A stretch of 64,000 nt of DNA, taken from NCBI GenBank assembly GCA_001942415.1, contig MKJX01000179.1, positions 1-64,000 of the forward strand, written 5' to 3'. Made by a program: the position numbers and the translations under genes. The notes beneath the pieces are model-generated. The model was not told where the DNA came from and searched no databases. It was given only the letters and a program-made list of their open reading frames with translations. Below are positions 46,817 through 58,140 of this stretch, piece by piece (within the stretch, counting starts at the first letter, position 1; each line of letters opens with the position of its first letter). This DNA comes from Pseudonocardia sp. CNS-139 (lineage in GTDB: Bacteria; Actinomycetota; Actinomycetes; Mycobacteriales; Pseudonocardiaceae).

Positions 46817-46908
46817 ACCAGCGAAGGTACCCAGGCGGCGGGGCCGGAGTCGGGAAGGGGTGAGGTCGCCATCCAGCGTTCACCGAGCCGGCAGCTACCG
46901 TGCGTCAC

Positions 46909-47316
46909 GTGACGACCGAACCCACGCAGCCCGCCCCCGTTCTCGACCTCGACCCGGCCGGCCTCGCCGTCCGCCGCGAGGTGCTCGGCCCCGACCACGT
47001 CGACGCCGCGATCAACCGGGCCGACGGCGTCACGGCCGAGTTCCAGGAGATGATCACGAAGTACGCGTGGGGCCACATCTGGACCCGGCCGGGCCTGGAC
47101 CGGCGGATGCGCAGCGCGATCACGCTCACGGCGCTCGTCGCGCACGGTCACCTGGCCGAGCTGGAGCTGCACCTGCGCGCCGCGCTGCGCAACGGGCTGA
47201 CCCGCGCCGAGATCGTCGAGGTGCTGCTGCAGAGCGCGATCTACTGCGGGGTGCCGGCCGCGAACTCGGCGTTCGCGGTGGCCCGTCGCGTGCTCAACGA
47301 GAACGAGGAGGCTTAG
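46909..47316 (+). CDS. Carboxymuconolactone decarboxylase family protein (PcaC-like)
   Basis: This 135-residue all-helical protein has REVLGPDHVDAAINRADGVT, WGHIWTRPGLDRRMRSAITL and EIVEVLLQSAIYCGVPAANS. The arrangement matches 4-carboxymuconolactone decarboxylase (PcaC) of the protocatechuate pathway; it lacks the CxxC of AhpD peroxidases, having a single cysteine. No other protocatechuate genes occur here, so its role is uncertain. Start at GTG 46909, or the GTG three codons upstream. It is convergent with rdgB, overlapping by four bases. Confidence 0.82.
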   Translation: MTTEPTQPAPVLDLDPAGLAVRREVLGPDHVDAAINRADGVTAEFQEMITKYAWGHIWTRPGLDRRMRSAITLTALVAHGHLAELELHLRAALRNGLTRAEIVEVLLQSAIYCGVPAANSAFAVARRVLNENEEA

Positions 47317-47898
47317 GCCAGCTCGCGCAGGTGCGGGAGCAGCGCCTGGAGGGCCCGGCCGCGGTGCGAGACCGCGTCCTTCTCCGCGGACCCGAGCTCG
47401 GCGGACGTCCGCTCCTCGCCGTCCGGCACGAAGATCGGGTCGTAGCCGAACCCGTTGGTGCCGCGCGGCTCCCGGACGATGCGCCCGCGCCACTCGCCGT
47501 GCACGACGACGTCCGGCCGGCCGGGCACCACGAGCGCGGCCGCGCACACGAACGCCGCGCCGAGCCGCTCCTCGGGCACGTCGGTGAGCTGTGCGAGCAG
47601 CAGCCGCAGGTTGGCCGTGTCGTCGCCGTGGCGGCCCGACCAGCGCGCGGACAGCACGCCGGGCATCCCGTTCAGCGCGTCGACGGCGAGCCCGGAGTCG
47701 TCCCCGACGGCCGCGAGCCCGGTGGCGGCGACCGCGTCGCGGGCTTGGCGAGCGCGTTCTCGGCGAACGTCGCGCCGGTCTCGGGCGTGTCCGGGAACTC
47801 GGGGACGTCGGCGAGCCCGAGCACGTCGAGCGGGCCGCCGACGAGGATGCGCCGCAGCTCGGCGAGCTTGCCGGGGTTGCGGGTGGCCAGGAGCAGCT

Positions 47899-47902
<4 letters not shown>
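47313..47902 (-). CDS. rdgB: XTP/dITP diphosphatase
   Basis: RdgB (Ham1) hydrolyses non-canonical purine triphosphates to keep them out of DNA. The N-terminus [18 protein letters not shown], the catalytic block [20 protein letters not shown] and [20 protein letters not shown] are diagnostic. One base is missing near 47745, between ENALAK and [10 protein letters not shown]. About 197 residues. The GTG start overlaps the rph stop (GTGA). The order rph-rdgB is as in mycobacteria (Rv1340-Rv1341). Confidence 0.92.
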
Positions 47903-48642
<740 letters not shown>

Positions 48643-48701
48643 GCGGCCCACCTTATGACCGGGCGTTGAACCGGACGGACCGGGCGCACGTTGTGGGGGG
48701 C

Positions 48702-49198
48702 ATGCTCGTGATCGACGGAATCCCGCTCCACCCGCTGGTCGTGCACGCCGTCGTCGCGTTCCTGCCGCTGGCGGCGCTCGGCGCGATCGTGATCGCCGTG
48801 CGCCGGTCGTGGCGGCGCAGCTCGGCATCCCCGTGCTCCTGGTCGCGCTGGTCGGCGCCGTCGCCACGCCGATCGCGACGACCACGGGCGAGCAGCTGCA
48901 GGCCAACCTCCCCGCGAACCCGCTGCTCCAGGTGCACGCCGACCTGGGCAGCATGCTGACCCCCTACGCCGTCGCCTTCGCGGTGCTGGTCGCGGCCGCG
49001 GTGCTCGTCGAGCTGTCGACCGCCCGCGTCGCGGTCTCCGCCGGCTCGCACGCCGCGACGCCGCCCACGCCCGGCCGCTCCCGTCTCGCCGGGGTGCTCG
49101 CCGCGCTCGCGGCGCTCGCCGGCATATGGGTGACCTACCTGGTGGTCCGCATCGGCCACGCCGGCGCGACGGTGGTCTGGCAGGGCATCGGCCAGTAG
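48702..49198 (+). CDS. DUF2231 membrane protein
   Basis: Four membrane segments are visible, the first in [20 protein letters not shown] (the HP-x-V-H histidines are typical of DUF2231), then [40 protein letters not shown] and [17 protein letters not shown]. The histidines suggest metal or heme binding, but the function of the family is unknown. One base is missing near 48825, after RRSW. A G-rich GGGGGG site precedes the ATG. It lies between rph and the metallo-beta-lactamase gene, convergent with the latter. Confidence 0.8.
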
Positions 49199-49200
49199 GG

Positions 49201-49986
49201 CTACACGTCGTACGCACCGCCGGGGGCGACCAGCGCGACCGGCCCGTCGAAGGCCGCCTTGGCCTCGGCCAGGATCTCCCCCGCGTCGAACCAGGCGGCC
49301 ACGTGCGTGAGCAGCAGCTTCCCGACGCCCGCGGCGGCGGCGTGCTCGCCGGCCTGGCGTCCGGACAGGTGCACGCCGGGCGGCGGCTCGGTCCAGAACG
49401 AGGTGACGTGCGGCCAGGTGGCCTCGCAGAGCAGCACGTCGGCGCCGGCCGCCAGCTCCACGAGCGCCGGGCTGGGCCCGGTGTCGCCGCTGTAGACGAG
49501 GCTGCGCCCGCCCTGCTCGACGCGCACGGCGTACGCCTCGCAGACGTGGTGCACGGCGCGCGCGCTGACGGTCACGCCGGCCACGTCGGTGCTGCTCCCG
49601 TCGGTGACGGGCCGGAACCCGAACACCCCGGTGAGGTCGGTGGCGGCCCGCTCCGCGGCGGAGGGGGCGTACTGCGCGGCGAACCGGTCGGGCGCCTCGG
49701 CGGGCGCGACCACCGGCAGCGGGCGCGTGGTCACGTCGAACGGCGGGAACGGGTGGTACCGGCGGTGCACCGCGAGCGCGGAGAAGTCGGCGCAGTGGTC
49801 GGGGTGCAGGTGGGAGAACACGAGCCCGTCGAGCGTGAACGGGTCGAGGTGCTGCTGGAGCGGGCCGAACGTCCCGTTGCCGAGGTCGAGCGCGAGCCGG
49901 GCGTCGCCGGCCTCCACGAGGTATCCCGACGCCGGGGAGGCCGGGCCGGGACCGCTGCCCGAGCACCCGAGCACGATGAGCCGCAT
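49201..49986 (-). CDS. Metallo-beta-lactamase-fold hydrolase (Rv1339-like)
   Basis: The protein of 261 residues has the metal-binding signature SHLHPDHCADFSAL, further ligands in ARAVHHVCEAYAVRV and YSGDTGPSPALVELA, and a late LLLTHVAAWFDAGEI. Its position between murI and rph matches Rv1339 of M. tuberculosis, reported as an atypical cyclic-nucleotide phosphodiesterase; RNase Z-like activity is the alternative. The frame is intact. If it degrades cAMP it could affect the Crp-like site at 941, which is speculative. Confidence 0.87.
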   Translation of the reverse strand: MRLIVLGCSGSGPGPASPASGYLVEAGDARLALDLGNGTFGPLQQHLDPFTLDGLVFSHLHPDHCADFSALAVHRRYHPFPPFDVTTRPLPVVAPAEAPDRFAAQYAPSAAERAATDLTGVFGFRPVTDGSSTDVAGVTVSARAVHHVCEAYAVRVEQGGRSLVYSGDTGPSPALVELAAGADVLLCEATWPHVTSFWTEPPPGVHLSGRQAGEHAAAAGVGKLLLTHVAAWFDAGEILAEAKAAFDGPVALVAPGGAYDV

Positions 49987-49995
49987 GGCGGCACG

Positions 49996-50421
49996 CTAAC
50001 GCGGGCGGGTGTGGCGCAGCCACCACAGGCCGAGGACCGGGAGCACGAGCGGCACGAAGCCGTAGCCGCGCCCGAAGACGGACCAGACGGTGTCGTCCGG
50101 GAAGTCTGCGGTGTCGAACACGGTGAGCGTGCCGACCGTCAGCACGCCGACCATCTCGAACCCGACGGCCGCCCAGGCCAGCCGGCGCGCGCCGGGGCCG
50201 TGGCCGGCGAGCCCGATCGTCGCGAGGATGTAGACGACACCCGCGAGCGCGGACAGCAGGTAGGCGAGCGGGGCCTCGGAGAAGCGGGTCGCGATCTGGA
50301 CACCGGCGCGCGCGGTGGCCGAGAGCGCGAACACGCCGTAGACGGCGATGAGGACGCGGCCCGGCCCCGACGACGTGGCGCGGACGGGCTCCCGGGCGGG
50401 ACCGGAGGCGGGCTCAGGCAC
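49996..50421 (-). CDS. Conserved actinobacterial membrane protein
   Basis: This 141-residue protein has about four membrane segments ([59 protein letters not shown] and [17 protein letters not shown]). No catalytic residues stand out and I cannot name a family beyond conserved actinobacterial membrane proteins of this neighbourhood. It overlaps the stop of the upstream membrane gene by eight bases and ends ten bases before the metallo-beta-lactamase gene, so the genes are probably cotranscribed with murI. Confidence 0.65.
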   Translation of the reverse strand: MPEPASGPAREPVRATSSGPGRVLIAVYGVFALSATARAGVQIATRFSEAPLAYLLSALAGVVYILATIGLAGHGPGARRLAWAAVGFEMVGVLTVGTLTVFDTADFPDDTVWSVFGRGYGFVPLVLPVLGLWWLRHTRPR

Positions 50422-50776
50422 CGGCGGCCCACAGCCCGTCGAGGCGCCAGACGGCCACGGCCGTGGCGATCGCGCCGACCGCGACCACGGCGCCGCCCCA
50501 GCGGGTCGGTTCGGCCGTCGCGAACTGGGTGGCGATCGGCAGCACGCACACCGACACGACGAGGTAGATGAGGAACGTGCTGGTCTCGGGCAGGGTGACG
50601 CCCCCGAAGACCTGCACGGCCGCGATCACGGCCTGCACCAGCAGCAGCGCGGTGACTGCGCCCGCGACCCGTTTGGTCCAGACGTCCGGCGGGCGGTTCA
50701 GCGCCGAGAGCGCGATCCCGTAGACCGCGAGCGCGCCGAGCGCCACGAGCACCACCACCCACAGCGCGCCGATCAC
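50414..50776 (-). CDS. Conserved membrane protein
   Basis: A 120-residue protein with about four membrane helices ([60 protein letters not shown] and [17 protein letters not shown]). The short loop [13 protein letters not shown] is the only polar stretch of note. I recognise no named family. It lies directly after murI and overlaps the next small membrane gene by eight bases, so the pair looks like a translational unit, perhaps two subunits of one membrane complex. Confidence 0.62.
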   Translation of the reverse strand: MIGALWVVVLVALGALAVYGIALSALNRPPDVWTKRVAGAVTALLLVQAVIAAVQVFGGVTLPETSTFLIYLVVSVCVLPIATQFATAEPTRWGGAVVAVGAIATAVAVWRLDGLWAAGA

Positions 50777-50785
50777 GGCGCGAGG

Positions 50786-51626
50786 CTACCCCGGTGGAGT
50801 GAGCCACCCGCGGGCACCGGGGGCGCAGCGGGGCCACCGCGGCGATCTCGGGGCCGAGGAACCGGCGGCCCAGCCGGCGGAACGGCTCCGGGTCGCCGGT
50901 CGCCAGGAACAGGTGCGGACCGGGCGGCGGCCCGGCCGGGTCGCGCGCGAGGTCGGCCTCCATGAGCACCCGCACCAGGTCCTTCGCCGTCTCGTCGGCG
51001 CTGGAGACGAGCGAGACGTCCGGCCCGAGCACGATCTGCAGCACCCCGGCGAGCAGCGGGTAGTGCGTGCAGCCGAGCACGACCGTGTCGGCGCGCGCCC
51101 GCTGCAGCGGCTCCAGGTAGCCCTGCGCGAGCCCCAGCACCTGGCGGCCGCTGGTCATCCCGCGTTCGACGAAGTCGACGAACCGCGGGCAGGCCACCGC
51201 CGTCACCTCGACGTCGCGGGCTGCGGCGAACGCGTCCTGGTACGCGCCGGAGGCGATCGTGGCGCGGGTGCCGATCACGCCGATCCGGCCGGTCCGGGTG
51301 GCCGCGACGGCCCGGCGCACGGCCGGGCGCAGCACCTCGACGACCGGCACGGGGTAGCGCTCGCGGATGTCGGCCAGGCACGCCGCTGTCGCCGTGTTAC
51401 AGGCGACGACCAGCGCCTTCACCCCGCGCTCCATCAGCGCGTCGCCGACGGCGAGCGCGTGGCGGCGCACGTCCGCGATGCGCAGCGGCCCGTACGGCCC
51501 GTTTGCGGTGTCGCCGACGTAGACGACCCGCTCGGCCGGGAGCTGGTCGATCACCGCCCGCGCCACCGTGAGCCCGCCGACGCCCGAGTCGAAGATGCCT
51601 ATCGGAGCGTCGAGGTCGGGGGCCAC
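50786..51626 (-). CDS. murI: Glutamate racemase
   Basis: MurI supplies D-glutamate for peptidoglycan. The two catalytic cysteines lie in [20 protein letters not shown] and [19 protein letters not shown], and the N-terminal [20 protein letters not shown] is diagnostic. The GTG start at 51626 gives about 280 residues. The 3' end is uncertain: there is no in-frame stop at the expected place, so one base is probably wrong near 50800; stops at 50786 or 50773 are both possible. As read, it also appears falsely fused to the rhomboid gene upstream. Confidence 0.92.
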
Positions 51627-51636
51627 GCGGGCGAGC

Positions 51637-52260
51637 CTAGGCGGTGAGCGAGGGCCTGCTCCCCCGTCGGTCGGCCGAGGCCACCAGCGCGCGGCGAGCA
51701 GACCGCCGAGCGCGCCGAACAGGTGCGCCTGCCAGGACACGCCGACCTGGCCGGGCAGTACGCCGAAGAGGATGCCGCCCCAGAAGAAGAACAGCACCAC
51801 GCCAGCAGGATCTGCCGGCCGCTGCGGGCGAAGAAGCCGCGGGCGAGCAGGAACACCAGCCAGCCGAAGATGATGCCGGACGCGCCGATCGTCGACGTCA
51901 TGTCCGGGCCGGTCAGCCACACCCCGACCCCGCTGATCACCCAGATCAGCGCGGTGACCAGCAGGAACTGCCGGAACCCGCCCGCCATCGCGAGGAACCC
52001 GAAGATGAGGAACGGCAGCGTGTTGGCGAACAGGTGGCCCCAGCTCGCGTGCAGCAGCGGCGCCCAGACGATGCCGGTGAGCCCGCCGAGCTGGCGCGAG
52101 ATGATGCCGTCGTCGTTGAGGGTGTTGCCCGTCACCTGGTCGCGAGCTCGACGACGTAGAGCACGCCGGTGAACACGAGCATGAAGAGGAAGGCGCGGAC
52201 CGGGGCGGCCGGGAGCACGCGCGCGATCGGCCGCTGGGGTGTGGGCGCAGGGACGACCAT
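51637..52260 (-). CDS. Rhomboid-family intramembrane serine protease
   Basis: The catalytic serine lies in [15 protein letters not shown] (GxSG) and the histidine in [18 protein letters not shown]; the [13 protein letters not shown] segment holds the oxyanion-side asparagine. About six membrane helices. It corresponds to Rv1337, between cysM and murI. Missing bases near 52137 and 51800 and probably near 51645 (G run before the stop) break the frame. Total about 207 residues. Substrate unknown. Confidence 0.87.
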
Positions 52261-52398
52261 GTGGCCGAGGGTACGGAAACGGGCCCCCGCCGCGCGGATC
52301 TTGGGCAGCGGACCCCGGCCGTGATGCGTATCACATAGCTCCAACCCCGCACCAACCGACAGCGTCTCCTGCTGCGTGGCAGATCGGGGGATGTGGCC

Positions 52399-53048
52399 AT
52401 GATGATCACGCTCGCCGGAGCGGTGCTCGCCGTCGCGGCCCTGCTGGGACCGGCCGATGCACCCGGCCCGGACGAGGACGAGGCGTTCGTCGCCGCGGAC
52501 GTCGACGGGGACGGCGTGGCCGACCCCGTCACGCTGCGCCGGATCGGACCGGCCACGCAGTTGCTGCGCGTCGCGCTGGCCGACGAGATCCGCGACGCCG
52601 TCGTGCCGGTCGACGACCTCGGCGGACCGGCGCTCCCGCTCGCCGAGCCACGCCCCGCCGACCTCGACGGCGACGGGCGCGCCGAGCTGCTGCTCGTCAC
52701 TGCCGTGGGCGCGAACACCACCGCCTACCAGGTCTGGCGCTTCACCGACGACCGCGGCCTGCACGCCGTCACCGACGAGCACGGGGAGCCGTGGCGGCTC
52801 CACGAGGGCGGCGCGTCGCGGCGATCTCCGGCTACGGCTGCACCGGCGACGCGCACCGCCGCCCGTACGTCGTCGACGCGAGGTGGGACGAGTCACCGCC
52901 GGAGTCCGAGCAGATCCGCTACGACGGCGAGGTCGTGACCTTCACGCTCACCGGCGGCGTGGCCCGGCCGGTCGCGACCGCGCCGCTGGAGGACGTCACC
53001 TGGGACGACCCGCGGGTGCGGGCCGACCCGGCGACCTGCGCGCCCTGA
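52399..53048 (+). CDS. Secreted protein with FG-GAP/VCBS-like calcium-binding repeats
   Basis: A short signal peptide ([18 protein letters not shown]) precedes two Asp-rich calcium loops, [17 protein letters not shown] and [14 protein letters not shown], typical of FG-GAP/VCBS blades. A missing base near 52820 shifts the second half, which includes [13 protein letters not shown] and ends at 53048 with a C-terminal cysteine, perhaps a disulfide partner. About 217 residues. No enzymatic motif is seen. It is inserted between cysM and the rhomboid gene in the opposite direction to that otherwise conserved operon. Confidence 0.68.
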
Positions 53049-53057
53049 ACCCCGGGA

Positions 53058-54291
<1,234 letters not shown>

Positions 54292-54339
54292 GCGGATGCT
54301 CCAGGTCGGTTCGGGTGTTCGGCGGGGCGGGGACGGACG

Positions 54340-54809
54340 TCAGCCGTTGTCCGGCACGTCGTCGGCCCCGGTGTGCGCGAACATGTAAGTCTCCACGACC
54401 TCGACCTGTTCCTCCGTGACCTCACCGTCCACGATGCGGAACGAGCGGAGGTCGTGGCCGGTCTGGTTCGGCTCGGCGTCGTCGCGGGTGGACACGAGCA
54501 CGTAGTGCGCGTCCGGCTCCTGGGCGAGGCCGATGTCGGTGCGCGACGGGTACGCCTCGGTGGCCGTGTGCGAGTGGTAGATCACCACCGGCACCTCGCC
54601 ACGCGCGTCCATCTCGCGGTAGAGCCGCAGCAGGTCACCGGAGTCGAACTCGTAGAACGTCGGCGAGCGGGCCGCGTTCAGCATCGGGACGAACCGCTCC
54701 GGCCGGTCCGAGCCCTCGGTCCGGCGACAACACCGCACGCCTCGTCGGGATGGTCCCGGCGGGCATGGGCGACGATCTCCGCAACGAGATCGGCTCGGAT
54801 CACCAGCAC
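54340..54809 (-). CDS. mec: JAMM/MPN+ metalloprotease releasing cysteine from CysO
   Basis: Mec cleaves CysO-cysteine to free cysteine and CysO. The JAMM zinc site is visible: the glutamate in RRDHPDEACGVVAG and the HxH-x7-S-x2-D motif in IYHSHTATEAYPSRTD. A base error near 54725 separates the N-terminal 27 residues from the rest; corrected, it reads EGSDRPERFVPMLNAARS. The GTG at 54809 is the likely start, for about 156 residues. It is upstream of cysO and downstream of the PPE-like gene. Confidence 0.9.
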
Positions 54810-54861
54810 CCGTCCAGCGTACGGCGCGACCGCGTGCCGACGCACTCCACGCGGCCCGACC

Positions 54862-56174
54862 TCACATACGTTCCTCCGGAGCGATGATGGGATCCACGTG
54901 CGGCGGCAGCTCGCCGAACCACACCGTCTCCGGGTCGTCCTCCACCAGCCACGACGGCCGGCGGTGTTCTTCCTCCCGCGCCCCGCGCCCGGCGCCCCGA
55001 TGAACGGCATGTGCCCGTACCCCGGAGGCACCGGCGAGCGCGGCCCCTGCGGCGGCGGCCCGCCGACCGACCGTCCGGGTTCCCCGGGCGCGCCCGGGCG
55101 GGCCGGCACCCCACCGTCCGCCCCACCCCGCACCGTGCCCGGCTCACCGGGGCCTTGCGGGAACCGCACGGACGGCGGCACCCCGGCCTGCCCGCCCTCC
55201 CTCGACGGGGCCGAGATCACCCCGTCGCCGTTGGGGAAGGGGGGCAGCCGGCCCGGGATCCCGCCACCCGGCACCTGCGGCGACCTCGGCGGAACACCTC
55301 CGGGCCCCGGCCGTCCCGCCGGCGGGACGGCACCGGGAGGCAGGACGGGTGGGAGAACCGGCGCCCCGCCGCCCGAGACCGGCGGCACGTTCCCGGCCGG
55401 TGGGACCCCGCCGCCCGGGAACGCCGGCGGCAAACCCGGCACGACCGCCGGCGGCGTCGGTGCAGGCGCGACAGCCCCGCCGGGGGCCGGGGCTACCGCC
55501 CCGGGCGGAACTGCGATGGGCGGGGCGGGCGGCGGGGGTGGCACCGCCGCCGGACCGATCGGGGCCGGGGCGGAGTTCGGTGGCAGGACGGGCGGAGCGG
55601 CGAGACCGCCGACGCCCGGACCGGCAGCGGGAGGCGGACTCGGAGCAAGGTCGACCGCGGTGGGTGGGGGTGGCTGGAACGCCTGGAACGCGGTGGTGAG
55701 GTTGTGGTTGGTGTTGGTTTGGTACGTCGTCGCGACCGCGACGGCCTGCTCGCGCAGCCGCTCGATCTCGGGATTCGGCGGCACGGGCACCCGGATGCCG
55801 ATGGCGTAGGGCGCGAGATTCTCGGTGCGCAGCGGGTCCAGATCGGTGCGGGCACGGGCGTGGTACACGGCCTGGTTCTCCAGCGCCATCGCGGCCAGCC
55901 GGGCCTGCGCGGCGCCGACGTCGCCGGGCTGGATCAGCGACGCGATGTGCCGGGAGCCGGCCTCCGCGGCCTCACCCTCGTGCGCGGACCGAGCGACGGC
56001 CAGCGCCGCCCTCACGGCCTCGGCCGCCGCATCCAAGCCCTTGGCGAGCTCGCGGTAGGTACGGACCGCCGCCTCGATAGCCCCCTGCCCCGGGCCGGCG
56101 AACACCGGATCCCGGATGTCGTCCAGCCGCATCGTCTCGAACGGCACCCCGGTCGTGCGGTAGTCCCCCGGCAT
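54862..56174 (-). CDS. PPE-like proline-rich protein
   Basis: The N-terminal 180 residues form a helical PPE/WXG-like bundle (GQGAIEAAVRTYRELAKGLD, then IASLIQPGDVGAAQARLAAM). A Pro/Gly/Ala-rich low-complexity region of about 200 residues follows, then a conserved tail that after correction of a break near 54965 reads RRPSWLVEDDPETVWFGELP. Such proteins occur in Pseudonocardiaceae beside DUF3558 lipoproteins and may be type VII secretion substrates; no secretion genes are in the window. The gene forms a group with the two genes upstream and separates mec from clpS. Confidence 0.72.
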
Positions 56175-56223
56175 GCGTCCATCGTGACGGACCGGAGACC
56201 GTCCCGTGGGCGTTTCGGGAAAG

Positions 56224-56798
56224 TCAGCGCAGCGGTGGGAGGTTGGAGATCACGTAACTCGCCATCTGACGGGCGGTGTCGCACGCCGAACGCGGACTGG
56301 CGACGAAGCCGGCCGACGTCCACACCAACTGATCATCGGCGACGCCGATGTAGATGGTGCAGAGAGTATCGCTCGCGACGCGGTCTGCACGCACGATCGG
56401 CAGTCCATCCAGGTTGCTGGCTCGAACACATTATAAGTGCTCCGTACCAGGTAGAGGCCCTCAAGTCCGCCCACAGGAAAGTCAGGTGCCGAGAAGACTG
56501 CGAGGGCGCCGGCTCCATCGACCGTCCGCCAGCTGCATCGACCTGCCTCACCCTGAGTACCGGGACTCTCAGTTTTTCCATCAACCCCGAGTGACGTCCG
56601 CTGCGCTTCGGTCAGAAGCTGGCATGCTGGCACACCGCGCGCGTCCCGGGGCTCCGAAACAAGCGGTGCCAGTGTAGGTGCGCCGCCTCTCGGCGGACTA
56701 CCGATGACCGGGGAGGTCTGCTCCGGCGCCATACCGCTAGCCGCACACGCCGCGATACTCAAAACGACCGCAATGACGAGCAGACCGAGCCGAATCAC
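56224..56798 (-). CDS. DUF3558-like lipoprotein
   Basis: The N-terminus VIRLGLLVIAVVLSIAACAA carries a lipobox (IAAC). The body has VPACQLLTEAQRTSLGVDGK and GRCSWRTVDGAGALAVF, and after correction of a frame break near 56430 ends with VADDQLVWTSAGFVA and ACDTARQMASYVISNLPPL. The paired cysteines and this ending fit the DUF3558 lipoproteins of Pseudonocardiaceae. Function unknown. The GTG start overlaps the stop of the upstream small gene. Base composition is clearly lower in GC here than around, especially at 56340-56460. Confidence 0.72.
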
Positions 56799-57187
56799 GC
56801 CAGCCTTGCCCTCTGAGCTTCTTCCGCCGCAAGGTAGGTCATAAGCTGAGCATCGAGCGCTGCCGCTGTTTGCTCGAGCTGAATGCGCCACGTCGAAACA
56901 TAATGTGCTGCATGGTTGGCCATTATCCCAGCCTCCCGAGCAGCATTACGGCTTACTAGGTCAGTCCCAGGCGGTGGAAAGTAGGCCTGCCCGGTGAGTT
57001 GCTCTACCTCGATTAGGTTTACCGCCACCGCCCGCAACTGCCGGATGCACTCCTCCGCCCGCTCCGGGTCGACGTAGAACGTCCCACCCCCACCCAACGG
57101 CCCCGCGGCAACGACGGCCTCCAGCACCCGCGACACGTCCCCCGGCTCCGGCGGAGCCAGCCAGATCCCCCCACCCGGCGTCGTCAT
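56795..57187 (-). CDS. Small helical protein of the PPE/DUF3558 module (possible ESX-type substrate)
   Basis: A 130-residue protein that begins MTTPGGGIWLAPPEPGDV and then has GTFYVDPERAEECIRQLRAV, followed by two predicted helices (AGIMANHAAHYVSTWRIQLE, then TAAALDAQLMTYLAAEEAQR). The length and helical-hairpin layout resemble WXG100/ESX-associated proteins, but no clean WXG motif is present, so this is a tentative reading. It overlaps the lipoprotein gene (GTGA) and lies in a lower-GC patch (about 56880-57000), a possible sign of transfer. Confidence 0.6.
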   Translation of the reverse strand: MTTPGGGIWLAPPEPGDVSRVLEAVVAAGPLGGGGTFYVDPERAEECIRQLRAVAVNLIEVEQLTGQAYFPPPGTDLVSRNAAREAGIMANHAAHYVSTWRIQLEQTAAALDAQLMTYLAAEEAQRARLA

Positions 57188-57242
57188 GCCGTGATCGTCC
57201 CAGGTTTCCCCGCGGCGTGGGGCGGATCGGGCGGAACAGGCC

Positions 57243-57794
57243 CTAACGGATCTGCATGCGGGTCTGCACCAGCGCGTCCTGCACGAACGTGAGCCACTGG
57301 TAGACGCCGATGTGCTGGGCGCGGGGGTCGTCGTCGGGGAGGTCGTCGGGCATGTCCTCGCTGACGTCGAGCGCGGTCCCGAGCGCGAGCCGGACGTCGT
57401 TGAGCGCCGCGAGCCAGCCGTCGGCCTGGCCGGGGGTGAGCTCGATGCGGCCGCCGCCTTCGGGGAGCGTCTCCAGCAGGAGGGTCGCGGCCGCGTTCTT
57501 GGTCTCGATCAGCTCGGGCTCGTGCAGGGAGCGGAGCCCGGCGGCGAGGTCGGCGTCCTCGCTGGTGAAGTCGGGGAGCAGGCGGGCGAGGACGCGGTCG
57601 GTCGGCCGGGTGGACGGGCCGGTGCGGATCCCGGTGAGGACGGCGAGCTCGTCGGCGGGGTTGTCCGCGGAGCGGCCGGCGAGCATCTGCTGGACCTCGT
57701 TGACGAGGCCGCGCAGCACGGCGGCCTCCTGCGGGTCGAGCGACGCGACGAGCCGGGCCTTGGCCCCGCGCCCCGACCGCTTCCAACCGTTCAC
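57243..57794 (-). CDS. DUF2017 protein (Rv1332-like)
   Basis: This 183-residue protein follows clpS with a 4-base overlap, as Rv1332 does in mycobacteria. Visible blocks are [40 protein letters not shown] and [20 protein letters not shown], ending [16 protein letters not shown]. It is a soluble helical protein of unknown function, possibly linked to ClpS-dependent proteolysis by position only. The GTG at 57794 gives the conserved start [16 protein letters not shown]. The frame is intact. Only about 55 bases separate it from the next island. Confidence 0.83.
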   Translation of the reverse strand: MNGWKRSGRGAKARLVASLDPQEAAVLRGLVNEVQQMLAGRSADNPADELAVLTGIRTGPSTRPTDRVLARLLPDFTSEDADLAAGLRSLHEPELIETKNAAATLLLETLPEGGGRIELTPGQADGWLAALNDVRLALGTALDVSEDMPDDLPDDDPRAQHIGVYQWLTFVQDALVQTRMQIR

Positions 57795-58102
57795 GAGCGC
57801 TGCATCGTGGCCCAGAGGCCGGCTGCGTGCAGCTTGGCCACGTCGGCCTCGATCTTGTCCTTGTCCCCGGACGACACGGCGGCCTTGCCCTTGTGGTGCA
57901 CGTCCAGCATCAGCGCCGTGGCCTTGGGCTCCGGGTAGCCGAACAGCTTCTGGAGGACGTAGGTGACGTACGACATGAGGTTGACGGGGTCGTTCCACAC
58001 GATCGCCTGCCAGGGGGTGTCGGCAACCGAGGCCTCGGCGAGGTCCGGCTCCACCTGCGCGTGGGGACGGGAAGCGGCGCAGCCATGTATCCATGGTGAC
58101 AC
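57791..58102 (-). CDS. clpS: ATP-dependent Clp protease adaptor
   Basis: ClpS delivers N-degron substrates to ClpAP/ClpC. The conserved core is complete: [40 protein letters not shown] and [15 protein letters not shown]. The N-terminus is poorly defined: GTG at 58102 keeps the frame, whereas an ATG in another frame with a good GGAGG site suggests a base error in the first 20 codons. The order pncB (divergent), clpS, DUF2017 is the mycobacterial one. The stop overlaps the DUF2017 start. Confidence 0.9.
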   Translation of the reverse strand: MSPWIHGCAASRPHAQVEPDLAEASVADTPWQAIVWNDPVNLMSYVTYVLQKLFGYPEPKATALMLDVHHKGKAAVSSGDKDKIEADVAKLHAAGLWATMQRS

Positions 58103-58140
58103 CTCCCCCATCCGGTGTGCACGGCACATAGGCTCCCTGC

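Noticed and set aside
50139-52721. Apparent rhomboid-MurI fusion protein
   Set aside because: Both proteins have complete ends in homologues; a missing base in a G run before the stop at 51637 explains the read-through.
55000-55650. Collagen-like Gly-Pro-rich plus-strand frame opposite the PPE-like gene
   Set aside because: It is the mirror of the proline-rich low-complexity region on the minus strand, with no start, domain or operon context of its own.
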